Source: DATAGZ01 sp036263455
GTDB lineage: Bacteria > Pseudomonadota > Alphaproteobacteria > Dongiales > Dongiaceae
Length of the DNA stretch: 64,000 bases
Assembly (NCBI GenBank): GCA_036263455.1
Contig: DATAGZ010000018.1
Coordinates: forward strand, 62,001 to 126,000
Reading direction: 5' to 3'
How positions within the stretch are numbered: the first letter of the stretch is position 1; each line of letters starts with the position of its first letter. Below the pieces are notes generated by a model. The model did no database searches. It worked only from the letters and a program-made list of their open reading frames with translations, and was not told where the DNA came from. This document shows, in pieces, positions 26,309 through 34,333 of the stretch. Position numbers and translations under genes: made by a program.

Positions 26309-26990
26309 AACGCTTAAAGATATTCGGCAACGCTTTCTGGCATTAGACAGCTCGGCCGTGTCGGATGCCATGGACAGCATGCTGCTCGATGGACCGCGCG
26401 TGGTGCCTGGCTTGCATCCCCAGGTGGCAAACAGCAAGCTCGTAGGACCAATCTTTACCGTGACCTATACGTCCGAGTTTTCCGAAGCAGGGACATTCGC
26501 AAATGCCGGTACCTATATAGACGACGTTCCACCTGGCCATGTCGTGGTTATCGACAGTCAGGGGCGGAGCGATTGCACCAATTGGGGCGATTTGCTGAGT
26601 CGCGTCGCTCTGCATAAGGGGCTCGGTGGAACGGTCGTGTATGGCGCGGCGAGAGACATTGCCGACATCCGAGCACTCGGATACCCCCTTTGGAGCAGCG
26701 CTTTGAATGCAGTGTCGGGCAAGAACCGCACCCGCATGGTGTCGACTGGGGCGTTAGTTAAGGTTGGCGTGCTGACGATGCGGCTGGGCGATTGGCTGTT
26801 CGGAGACGACAACGCTTTGCTACTGCTGCCGCAGGCACATGTCGAAGAGATCCTGGCCCGCGCCGAGCGCGTGTCGCTGACCGAAGACCGCATCGCATCG
26901 GCAGTCGAGGCAGGCATGTCGTTGAAAGCTGCGCGAGAGCGCTTCAACTACAGCAGGCCCTGGCAGGTGAAAGATGCCGAGCAGGTTTGA
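26301..26990 (+). CDS. RraA-like protein (dimethylmenaquinone methyltransferase / HMG-aldolase family)
   Basis: The product has 229 residues. AAGGGGG precedes the ATG at 26301. The RraA fold is visible in SSAVSDAMDSMLLDG, VGPIFTVTYTSEF, DVPPGHVVVIDSQGRSDCTNWG and LGGTVVYGAARDIADIRALGYPLWS. G-x-x-R-D is the substrate-pocket motif of 4-hydroxy-4-methyl-2-oxoglutarate aldolase and oxaloacetate decarboxylase members. Which reaction it performs is unknown. It is coupled at its start to the dehydrogenase fragment and overlaps the next gene by 17 bp. Confidence 0.85.
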   Translation: MPETLKDIRQRFLALDSSAVSDAMDSMLLDGPRVVPGLHPQVANSKLVGPIFTVTYTSEFSEAGTFANAGTYIDDVPPGHVVVIDSQGRSDCTNWGDLLSRVALHKGLGGTVVYGAARDIADIRALGYPLWSSALNAVSGKNRTRMVSTGALVKVGVLTMRLGDWLFGDDNALLLLPQAHVEEILARAERVSLTEDRIASAVEAGMSLKAARERFNYSRPWQVKDAEQV

Positions 26991-27861
26991 AACCTATTGG
27001 AAGGCCCATCTGGACTTCCTTGATGTGCATTACCACGCCAACCCCGATCTGTATCTCAGACGGTACGATGCATTGGAAATTGGCGAGATCTATGGCGCAC
27101 ATGGCGGTGCGGTCGTGCTGAAGAACCACCTCGGCGGTGCGTCCGAGGTCGCTGCGATGGCGCGGTCCCGCGGCTGTCACGTCTTTGGCTCGGTGGTTTT
27201 GAACGATATCGCCGGCGGCATTACACTGAAGACCGTCAAGCAGCAATTGTGTTATCATGGCGACGATCCTGACCGAAACGGCAGGATGCTCGTGCATCTG
27301 CCGACCAATGTACCGCACGCGCATAAGAGCGTCCTGGCCCGGCAATATTACAACAGCCATGTCAGCGCATGGGCCACGCAGCCTACCTGTATCTGCGATG
27401 CCGCAGGTCGGCTCCTGCCCGAAATCCTTGCACTGTTCGACTTCGCTCAGGAGAATCCGATCGTGATCTCAACCGGCCATGCAAGCCGGCGCGAGGTCGA
27501 TATGCTCATCGAAATCGCAGCATGCCGGTCGCATCCGGTGCGATTGATGCTGAATCAGCCAGCCAACCCGATAACGGGAATGACCGCGCAGGACCTCCTG
27601 GCGCTGGCACGGGAGGATTGGCTGTTCATCGAACAAACCAGCCTCACCGTTCTGTTGGGTTATCAGGACGAGGAGGATTTCTACGACGTGCTGCGCGAGG
27701 TTCCAAACCTTATCTATAGCTCGGATCTCGGCCAGACGTCGCAGATGCTCCCCGCCGAGTGGATCGCCTGGTCCAATCGTCATTTCGAGGCCGCCGGGCT
27801 TTCTCCGGAGCGCCGCGCGGAGATCCGCTTAGAAACCCCTCTAAGAATGCTAGCCCCCTAA
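26974..27861 (+). CDS. DUF6282-like PHP/amidohydrolase-type metalloprotein
   Basis: The product has 295 residues. DVHYHANPDLYLRRYDALEI contains an H-x-H near the N-terminus as in metal-dependent TIM-barrel hydrolases. YGAHGGAVVLKNHLGGASEV, NPIVISTGHASRREVDMLIE and YSSDLGQTSQM are further conserved-looking segments with likely metal-binding His and Asp. I assign it to the DUF6282 group from memory of these features. No substrate is known. It overlaps the RraA-like gene, indicating an operon. Confidence 0.7.
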   Translation: MPSRFETYWKAHLDFLDVHYHANPDLYLRRYDALEIGEIYGAHGGAVVLKNHLGGASEVAAMARSRGCHVFGSVVLNDIAGGITLKTVKQQLCYHGDDPDRNGRMLVHLPTNVPHAHKSVLARQYYNSHVSAWATQPTCICDAAGRLLPEILALFDFAQENPIVISTGHASRREVDMLIEIAACRSHPVRLMLNQPANPITGMTAQDLLALAREDWLFIEQTSLTVLLGYQDEEDFYDVLREVPNLIYSSDLGQTSQMLPAEWIAWSNRHFEAAGLSPERRAEIRLETPLRMLAP

Positions 27862-27876
27862 CCGGAAAGACCCCTG

Positions 27877-28770
27877 ATGACCACTACCACATCCCTCGCA
27901 TCCAGCGCCGTCAATACCAATCTCAAGGGCATCCTGCTCTATTGCCTTGCGGTCTTCCTATTAGGGATCATGGATGCATCCGCGAAATGGCTGTCCGCCA
28001 GCTATCCGGTGGGGGAAATGCTGTTCTTCCGGGGCGCGTTCGGCTTCCTTCCGGTACTGCTAATCTATCTGCTGCAGAAGCGGCAGGAAGCCAATCCGAA
28101 AATCCTGCCGGTAAACCTTCGGGGGCAGTTGCTGCGCGGCTTCTACGTGACGATGATTACGTTGACCTTCTTTATCGCGCTCACCGGCATGCGGCTCGCC
28201 GAGGTTACCGCCGTGGCGATGACTGGTCCGATTCTGATGGTCGTCCTTGGTGCGCTGCTATTAGGTGAAAAAGCCGGGAAACTGCGCTGGATTTGCGTAC
28301 TCATCAGTTTTTTCGGCGTGCTTGTCATCGTCCAGCCGACATCGGGTAAATTTTCATTCTATGGTCTTGCGGCCTTTGCCTCGGCCATTTTTTACGCGCT
28401 CGCAGCGGCGCAGACGCGGGTACTGACCCGGACCGATTCCTTCCTGCAGATCATTCTCTGCACTACAATTATGATCTTCGTTATCGGGCTCGGTCTAGCA
28501 GCCTTCGAGCATTGGGTGATGCCGCATACCGGCGACTGGCTCGTGCTGCTGCTTCTGGGTTTTACCGGCGGGATCAGCAATATTTTTTACATCTCCGCCT
28601 TTCGCAACGCCGAGATTTCTCTGCTGGCGCCCTTCGACTACTCCGTCTTCCTTTGGGCTGTTCTCTTCGGTACTGCGCTGTTTGGCGAAGTACCCTCGCT
28701 TACCGTGATCCTCGGAGCGGGAATGATTGCCGCCACCGGCACTGTCTTGGCGCAAAAAACTGCATCTTGA
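27877..28770 (+). CDS. DMT-superfamily (EamA) transporter
   Basis: Inner-membrane protein of 297 residues with about ten hydrophobic helices in two EamA repeats. GILLYCLAVFLLGIMDASAK, FFRGAFGFLPVLLIYLLQ, AVAMTGPILMVVLGALLLGE and the matching second-half ending LFGEVPSLTVILGAGMIA are typical. Members export amino acids or other small metabolites. It could export the product of the surrounding pathway, but that is inference. It starts 15 bp after the DUF6282-like gene. Confidence 0.9.
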   Translation: MTTTTSLASSAVNTNLKGILLYCLAVFLLGIMDASAKWLSASYPVGEMLFFRGAFGFLPVLLIYLLQKRQEANPKILPVNLRGQLLRGFYVTMITLTFFIALTGMRLAEVTAVAMTGPILMVVLGALLLGEKAGKLRWICVLISFFGVLVIVQPTSGKFSFYGLAAFASAIFYALAAAQTRVLTRTDSFLQIILCTTIMIFVIGLGLAAFEHWVMPHTGDWLVLLLLGFTGGISNIFYISAFRNAEISLLAPFDYSVFLWAVLFGTALFGEVPSLTVILGAGMIAATGTVLAQKTAS

Positions 28771-28791
28771 TAAAATAAAGGAGTTTCCCCC

Positions 28792-29976
28792 ATGCTCAAT
28801 ACCAAAACCCGCTGCAAAAGCATTTTTCCCATCGTTGGCGATCTCGCGCTCGAAGATGTCGTCGCCTCCGCGCGACGGCAAGAAGCCGACGGAGGACCGA
28901 GGGTTCCCCAGCTCATTGAGAGCCTCGCCGACCTTGAGGTCATTGGCCATGACGTGATCCGCATTACAACCGAAGCCCGGTCCCGTAGGGAGCCAATGAT
29001 GCTCGTTTCAAGCGGCGGCACCACCGGACAGCCGAAGCTGACCTTCATTCCACAGGACCAAGGCATTACGCGAGTGGCGCGGGAATGGCCGGCGCTCGGG
29101 CCGGGCAATACAATGGTCAATTGCTTCCATCCAGGTAGGCTCTGGGGTTCGCATTATCTGTTACAGGCGATCGCGCAGAAGCAGGGAGCGAGCGTGGTGC
29201 CGATGGGGTCGCTCGCCGCCAGCGAGGTTGCCGAATACTTGCCTGCTCTGGAAGCCGCACGTGCCGACGCGATCTGTGCCACGCCGACTAGTGCGCATGA
29301 ATTCTGCATAGGATTGCAACGGGCCGGCTCCCCTATCAAGATCCGCAAGATTCTCTGGGCCGGAGAACCGTGGAATGATGTTCAGAAGGCAGAGATTCGT
29401 CAGATCTTTCCGGAGGTGGAGTTCTGGGGTAATTATGGTTCGATCGAGACCTACCAGATCGGCAACAACTTTCCCGGCTGCGAAACCGATGTCTTCCATC
29501 TCATGTCTGACCAAATCCTGGAGCTCGACCCGGAAGGTGCCCTGCTGACGCGCGTAGGGGATCATTGGACGGTTCCGGTCGTACGGTATCGTCTCGGCGA
29601 CCGCATTGAGAAAGCGCAATGCAGCTGCGGCCGGGCTAAGGCCTTCCGTGTGATTGGTCGGCGGGACGATTCCATTAAGTTCGGAGGGTCTCTGTTCAGT
29701 CTCGGCGAGATCGTGGCCTTCGTGCAGGCTCGGACGCAAGCGCCCGGCGTGCAGATCGTGCTGAAAGGCAATAAATCTGAAGGCAGTGCCCGCGCAATGG
29801 AGATTCGAGTGCTCGGCTCCCCGGACGAGGCTGCGCTCAAGACGGAGATTGCGCGGCATTTCCTCGATATCGATGTGAAGGACCATACCGGTGCATCGAT
29901 GCTGACTGTCAAAGCTTGCACATCGTTGCATAAGAATGAGCGCACGCATAAGACGCCCGCTGTCCTGTGGAGCTGA
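28792..29976 (+). CDS. Phenylacetate-CoA-ligase-like adenylate-forming enzyme
   Basis: Acyl-adenylating enzyme of 394 residues with AAAGGAG before the ATG. The P-loop is SSGGTTGQPK, followed by WAGEPWNDVQKAEIR, FWGNYGSIETYQIG (adenine-binding), a small Cys pair C-S-C-G-R before FRVIGRRDDSIKFGG, and a short PaaK-like C-terminal domain ending KTPAVLW. It should activate a carboxylic acid; the acceptor (CoA or another molecule) is not visible. It is the last gene of the first island module. Confidence 0.85.
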   Translation: MLNTKTRCKSIFPIVGDLALEDVVASARRQEADGGPRVPQLIESLADLEVIGHDVIRITTEARSRREPMMLVSSGGTTGQPKLTFIPQDQGITRVAREWPALGPGNTMVNCFHPGRLWGSHYLLQAIAQKQGASVVPMGSLAASEVAEYLPALEAARADAICATPTSAHEFCIGLQRAGSPIKIRKILWAGEPWNDVQKAEIRQIFPEVEFWGNYGSIETYQIGNNFPGCETDVFHLMSDQILELDPEGALLTRVGDHWTVPVVRYRLGDRIEKAQCSCGRAKAFRVIGRRDDSIKFGGSLFSLGEIVAFVQARTQAPGVQIVLKGNKSEGSARAMEIRVLGSPDEAALKTEIARHFLDIDVKDHTGASMLTVKACTSLHKNERTHKTPAVLWS

Positions 29977-30207
29977 TGTGCATGCGACCTTCGGAAAATC
30001 GTCCTCGGAACACCGTCATGAGCGCCGTATTCTGACTATCGGCGGCGCAGATGTTCTGGATCGAGCCGTAATTCCTACTATCGCGTGGAGTTCCGCGAAT
30101 GGATGACCGACAGTTTATCTCATGCTCTTTCGGAGGCTCGACGGGCGCTAGCGGCGAAGGGCGGTAAGATATGTACACTGCTACTTGCCGCTCGGCCGAG
30201 CCAGCTC
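29977..30207. other. Gene-free gap between convergent modules
   Basis: Convergent spacer between the PaaK-like ligase and the ATP-grasp gene. Short frames exist on both strands but none has family features, a ribosome-binding site or coupling. I see no strong terminator hairpin. One frame near 30110-30160 reads F-G-G-S-T-G-A-S-G-E-G, too short to interpret. Confidence 0.5.
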
Positions 30208-31494
30208 TTATCCATCCAACGGAGCTTCACTGCCACGCATTGGCCGCTGAAGTAGATGCTTTGGATGGTGAAGATGAAGCAGGTTGACGTCCTTGTCCAA
30301 GGAAGAATTGACCGTGGAAAATTCTCCCACATAATCGGCGAGGACCGCGCGATTCTCGGTGCAAACGATCCGATATCCGATCCGCCAATCCACGCCGAGA
30401 CCGGATCCGGCTTCTCGGCCTGGCTCCGGCCCCTTGCTCGCGACTACCTCCACGCCTGCCGGGGGCTCAATTTTCCGCGAAGCGGGAAAAAGGAATTTGA
30501 CTGCGTGAAGCGTGGGATGCGAGACACAGGTTTCCAATTCGCCGCGGTTGGATAATCCCGCCCGCGCCCGGATGAACGCTTCCTCCAGATTGATGCCCCA
30601 GCTCAGTTCGACTAGATTCGAGATATTGCCGCCAGCCACCCGGCACCCCGCCTCGATGAAACTGATACGCCCGTCGGCGATTTTGAATTCTACATGCAAG
30701 ATGCCGGCACGCACTCCCCAGGCCGCGATGATCCTCGCCAGATCATCACGTAGCTGCCGGCCGAGCGGTTCGACGAGCCGTACCCCGCAGACGTGGGCAA
30801 GCTCGTCGCATGCAGGGGGATCGCTTACGAATTTGCGCACCACGAACGCCTCCAGCAATGCCCCGTCCTCGACGACGCATTCCGCACTATACTCATCCCC
30901 GGTCGCAACCTCCTCGACGATACTACGGGCAGCGAAGCGCAGGCCCGAGAACGAAGATTTATGCAAGAAGATGCGGCGTAACGTTTGTTTCACCGCGGCG
31001 ACGGAGTCGCACAGCCGAACATGAAGGCTCCCGGCAAGATCGACGGGCTTCACGACAACGGGAAAACGAACCTCGTGCCAGGGAAATCTATCGGCTTCCT
31101 CCATTGACGCAAAAACCGCCAGTATCCGAGGCTGCGAGACGCCCGCCTGCATGAAACTGGCACGCATCGCGACCTTGTCCCGGTATGCGTGCACCCGGTC
31201 GAGGGGATTGTGCGGACATCCTAGAGCACTGGCGATCCGATCGGCCAAGATGACGGAGAATTCTCCAGCAGGTATTACCGCGTCGAATCGCCGACCCTTG
31301 AGAGCAGGTAGAATTTCCTCCGCATCATCGGAAGCCCGCGAAACCTCAAACACGTCAGCGAAGGCCACCCGGTCGATCGCAAAAGGCGTCTTTGGCACCG
31401 TGACCAATGATATCTTCCATCCATGACGGCGACACGCCGCGAGATACCGCGCCATGGGATGCAAGTCTGCAGGTTGAATCAGAAGGCAATGCAT
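30208..31494 (-). CDS. ATP-grasp ligase
   Basis: The protein has 428 residues. The ATG at 31494 has GGGGAAAGGA upstream. MHCLLIQPADLHPMARYLAA begins an N-terminal pre-ATP-grasp domain. AYRDKVAMRASFMQAGVSQP, VRFPVVVKPVDLAGSLHVRL, SIVEEVATGDEYSAECVVED and LHVEFKIADGRISFIEAGCR are the ATP-binding and Mg-binding blocks of carboxylate-amine ligases such as the L-amino-acid ligase group. FIEAGCRVAGGNI ends the metal site. The substrate is unknown; amino-acid ligation would fit the divergent aminoacyl-carrier operon. Confidence 0.85.
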   Translation of the reverse strand: MHCLLIQPADLHPMARYLAACRRHGWKISLVTVPKTPFAIDRVAFADVFEVSRASDDAEEILPALKGRRFDAVIPAGEFSVILADRIASALGCPHNPLDRVHAYRDKVAMRASFMQAGVSQPRILAVFASMEEADRFPWHEVRFPVVVKPVDLAGSLHVRLCDSVAAVKQTLRRIFLHKSSFSGLRFAARSIVEEVATGDEYSAECVVEDGALLEAFVVRKFVSDPPACDELAHVCGVRLVEPLGRQLRDDLARIIAAWGVRAGILHVEFKIADGRISFIEAGCRVAGGNISNLVELSWGINLEEAFIRARAGLSNRGELETCVSHPTLHAVKFLFPASRKIEPPAGVEVVASKGPEPGREAGSGLGVDWRIGYRIVCTENRAVLADYVGEFSTVNSSLDKDVNLLHLHHPKHLLQRPMRGSEAPLDG

Positions 31495-31574
31495 GGTGTC
31501 CTTTCCCCTAGAGATTTCTGTATTCTCCCTTGTCGGGATAGGCCCGAGAACAACTTAAATAAAACAAAAGCAAG

Positions 31575-31587
31575 TCGTTTTAAACGA
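31575..31587. promoter_or_regulatory. Candidate operator palindrome in the divergent promoter region
   Basis: TCGTTT-T-AAACGA is a perfect 6-bp inverted repeat around one base. It lies in the AT-rich intergenic region 31495-31681 between the ATP-grasp gene and the SGNH gene, where a shared regulator could act on both. Confidence 0.4.
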
Positions 31588-31622
31588 TTCAAATGGCGTC
31601 GGCATGATATTATAGTATATAC

Positions 31623-31650
31623 TTGACATTACCAAAAGCAAAGATATACA
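31623..31650 (+). promoter_or_regulatory. Probable sigma-70-type promoter of the SGNH-MBOAT-ligase-carrier operon
   Basis: TTGACA (31623-31628), a 16-bp spacer and TATACA (31645-31650) lie 32 bases before the GTG of the SGNH gene, in an AT-rich stretch. It matches consensus better than any other site noticed in the window. Confidence 0.6.
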
Positions 31651-31681
31651 ACCCTAGGTCGAGTAATCGGGGAGGAATATC

Positions 31682-32824
31682 GTGGCTGATCTTGCCGAAC
31701 GTCTGAAAGACACTCAATCCTCTTCGGGGCTAGCCAAGGACCTCGCTAAGGCTGAAAAACCGCGGTGGCGGTTAGCGGCGATTTTCGCCATGGTGCTGGG
31801 GCTGGGCACCCTGACGGTGGCGGTGGGCAATTACATGCTCGCACCGCTGACCTACAACGGAAACGCAATCCGCGAGGCCGCCGAAGCCCTGGCGGGTGGT
31901 CACAATATCGCTGTGCGCGACCTCAACATGGACTGGCGAACCTTGCGCAAGGAGCAAATCGCCAGACTATCCGCGCGACCCGACATTCTTATTTTCGGGG
32001 GCAGCCGATGGCAGGCGGCTAGCGGGAGTCTGGTTCCAGGCAAGACGATGATCAACGCTTTCGTGTCGAGCGATCATTACGAAGATATGCTTGCGATAAC
32101 GAAGATCCTTTTGGACGCCGACAAGCTCCCCCAGACATTGATGCTAAGCGTTCGGTATTCGACCTTCGAAACATTCGACCAGCGGCCTGCGGCGGACTGG
32201 AAAGTCTATGGTGAAGATTACAGGGCCATGGCGCGACAATTAGGCGTACCAGCCCATACCTGGCTGGAAACGCTCCCTGTGCAGAATGGGTTCAACCTCT
32301 TATCGCTCGACGCGCTCGTCGCGCGTTGGAGGGACTGGCGAAAAACGCCGCGGAGCTGGTGGACGACCCCCGACCTCATAGATCCGACCGCTAGCATTGT
32401 CGGTGCTGACGGCGCTTTGCATTTTTCAAAAGCGCGAGAGGAACAAGCGAACGAACAAGCCTCGCTTCAGAACGCGCTTCGGCACGCGGCAGAGGATAAG
32501 CTATCACGTCTCAAGATCGATCCCGACGGTATCTCTGCCGTAACGGCACTGCTCCAGTTTCTTAAAAACAAAGGAGTACGTGTCATTCTCGCTCAATCTC
32601 CTTTCCATCCCGCTTACTTTGCGGGTATCAAGGGCTCAGCATATTACGACGATTTGATGGCGGTCGAGGATACGATAGCCAAGATCGCCCACGATACGGG
32701 CATCGAAGTCTACGGGAGCTTCGACGCCACTGCCCTGGGTTGCGTTGCTGCGGATTTTCGCGACTACCACCATGCCCGGGAGAACTGCCTCGGAAAAATC
32801 ACGGCCCAGATTTGGAAGCAATGA
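31682..32824 (+). CDS. Membrane-anchored SGNH-hydrolase-like protein (DltD/AlgJ-like)
   Basis: The product has 380 residues. The GTG at 31682 has GGGGAGG eight bases upstream. One N-terminal transmembrane helix is at about 30-52 (LAAIFAMVLGLGTLTVAVGN), with the rest expected in the periplasm. ILIFGGSRWQ places a nucleophile Ser at 108, and D-Y-H-H near the C-terminus gives the Asp361-x-x-His364 pair of the SGNH triad. Proteins of this architecture next to MBOAT acyltransferases (DltD, AlgJ/AlgX, PatB) take part in transferring acyl groups to surface polymers. It starts the operon and is followed 24 bp later by the MBOAT gene. Confidence 0.8.
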   Translation: MADLAERLKDTQSSSGLAKDLAKAEKPRWRLAAIFAMVLGLGTLTVAVGNYMLAPLTYNGNAIREAAEALAGGHNIAVRDLNMDWRTLRKEQIARLSARPDILIFGGSRWQAASGSLVPGKTMINAFVSSDHYEDMLAITKILLDADKLPQTLMLSVRYSTFETFDQRPAADWKVYGEDYRAMARQLGVPAHTWLETLPVQNGFNLLSLDALVARWRDWRKTPRSWWTTPDLIDPTASIVGADGALHFSKAREEQANEQASLQNALRHAAEDKLSRLKIDPDGISAVTALLQFLKNKGVRVILAQSPFHPAYFAGIKGSAYYDDLMAVEDTIAKIAHDTGIEVYGSFDATALGCVAADFRDYHHARENCLGKITAQIWKQ

Positions 32825-32848
32825 GCCTTTGCGGCATTGGGCAGGGCC

Positions 32849-34303
32849 ATGCTGTTTCACAGCCCTGAATTCATCCTTTTTTTCATACCGCTCGTCTGGG
32901 CTGTGTATGTCCTGACACTCGGCAGATCGGCGCGGATATCTACGTGGTGGCTGATCGGTGCCTCTCTGTTCTTTTATGCCATGCTGGACGGCGAGAAAGT
33001 CGTCCTGCTAATAGGCATACTCCTGGGCAATTACTTCTTTTCCCGCGTCCTGGCAGGTGCACCCCCCTCGCTCCGTAAGGGTCTTCTCGTGTGCGGGATC
33101 ACCGCGAATTTAGGCTATCTTCTCTATTTCAAATATGCTGGTCTCCTGACCGCCCACCTGTCTCTAGGCGCGATCGTGACACCGATCGGCATCTCGTTTA
33201 TTACGCTTCAGCAGATCATTTACCTGGTACAGATTGCCCGAGGGCAAATCCCAGTGCCTGCCTTCGGCGATTTTCTCCTTTTCGGCACCTTTTTTCCTTA
33301 TATTGTCGCAGGCCCGATCGTCCAAGCATCGGAAATCTTCCCCCAGCTAACGGCTCGCGATCGCCGCACGGTGTTCGAACTGGCGGTGCCGGGGATCATT
33401 TTGTTCAGTTTCGGTCTTTTCAAGAAAGTCGTCATTGCGGATAACCTGATCGATATCGTCAAGGATGTATTCGACACCAATCGTTTTGGATTCCCCTTGG
33501 GCGCGCTCGATGCCTGGGCGGGTGTTCTCGCCTATGTCTTGCGTCTCTATTTTGACTTTTCAGGCTATTCCGACATGGCACTCGGGATTGGAGCCCTTTT
33601 CGGCATACGTCTGCCGATTAATTTCTACTCGCCCTACAAGGCGACCAATATCGCCGATTTTTGGCGGCGCTGGCACATGTCCATGACTCGCTTCTTTGCG
33701 GTTTACGTCTACCTGCCGCTTGCAGTTTCCTTGACTCGTCGCAGCATGAAATCGGGGCATGGAACCATCGGGCGTTTTATGGCTGCGAGGGGGATACCGC
33801 TTGTGGTCACCTTTTTCCTTTCCGGTATTTGGCATGGCGCGAAACAGAATTTCGCCGTGTTTCCGCTGCTGATGGGAATAGCATTGATCGTCACCAATGC
33901 ATGGCAAAGCTTGCGCTTGCCGCCGCCGCCGTCGGCCCTGGGATGGGCGCTGACGATGCTCGTTGTGACCGCCGGTGTCGTTATCGATCGCACTGGAACG
34001 CTGGGGGACGCAGGCCATATGTTCCTCGCGATGGTAAATGGAAGGGCTGGTGAGCTGGTGTCCGCCGATGGCATGGTGCGTATCCTTGCCTGCGGTCTCA
34101 TTGCTGTGGCGATGCCGAACACGCATGAAATCATGGCAGCATGGCCTTTATCCATCGATACAGGCGGCCATGATACCAGCAGATTTAACGAGAGAATGCG
34201 CTGGCTGCGAGGCGAAGCCGGCGCCCTGGTTGCCGGTGTGGCGGCGGTCATCAGCTTCCTGCTCATGACCAAGGCAAGCGATTTTATCTATTACCGCTTT
34301 TGA
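32849..34303 (+). CDS. MBOAT-family O-acyltransferase (DltB/AlgI-like)
   Basis: Polytopic membrane protein of 484 residues. The ATG at 32849 follows GGGCAGGG. Typical N-terminal MLFHSPEFILFFIPLVWAVY, then YLLYFKYAGL, PIGISFITLQQIIYLV, FPYIVAGPIVQASEI, YFDFSGYSDMALGIG and FWRRWHMSMTRFFAVYVYLP. FFLSGIWHGA carries the MBOAT catalytic His (His329). Length and motifs are those of AlgI/DltB/PatA. It is expected to move an acyl, or here aminoacyl, group from a cytoplasmic carrier across the inner membrane. Confidence 0.93.
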   Translation: MLFHSPEFILFFIPLVWAVYVLTLGRSARISTWWLIGASLFFYAMLDGEKVVLLIGILLGNYFFSRVLAGAPPSLRKGLLVCGITANLGYLLYFKYAGLLTAHLSLGAIVTPIGISFITLQQIIYLVQIARGQIPVPAFGDFLLFGTFFPYIVAGPIVQASEIFPQLTARDRRTVFELAVPGIILFSFGLFKKVVIADNLIDIVKDVFDTNRFGFPLGALDAWAGVLAYVLRLYFDFSGYSDMALGIGALFGIRLPINFYSPYKATNIADFWRRWHMSMTRFFAVYVYLPLAVSLTRRSMKSGHGTIGRFMAARGIPLVVTFFLSGIWHGAKQNFAVFPLLMGIALIVTNAWQSLRLPPPPSALGWALTMLVVTAGVVIDRTGTLGDAGHMFLAMVNGRAGELVSADGMVRILACGLIAVAMPNTHEIMAAWPLSIDTGGHDTSRFNERMRWLRGEAGALVAGVAAVISFLLMTKASDFIYYRF

Positions 34304-34333
34304 ACGAGCGTCTTGCCATCAAAAGGAGAGAAA

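Noticed and set aside
28792..29976. PaaK-like ligase considered as the DltA equivalent of the aminoacylation locus
   Set aside because: It belongs to a separate operon, and the aa:CP ligase directly upstream of the carrier is a better donor enzyme.
31682..34303. SGNH plus MBOAT pair considered as an alginate-type O-acetylation system only
   Set aside because: The gene pair alone would allow it, but the linked aa:CP ligase and carrier point to an aminoacyl group; no alginate genes are present.
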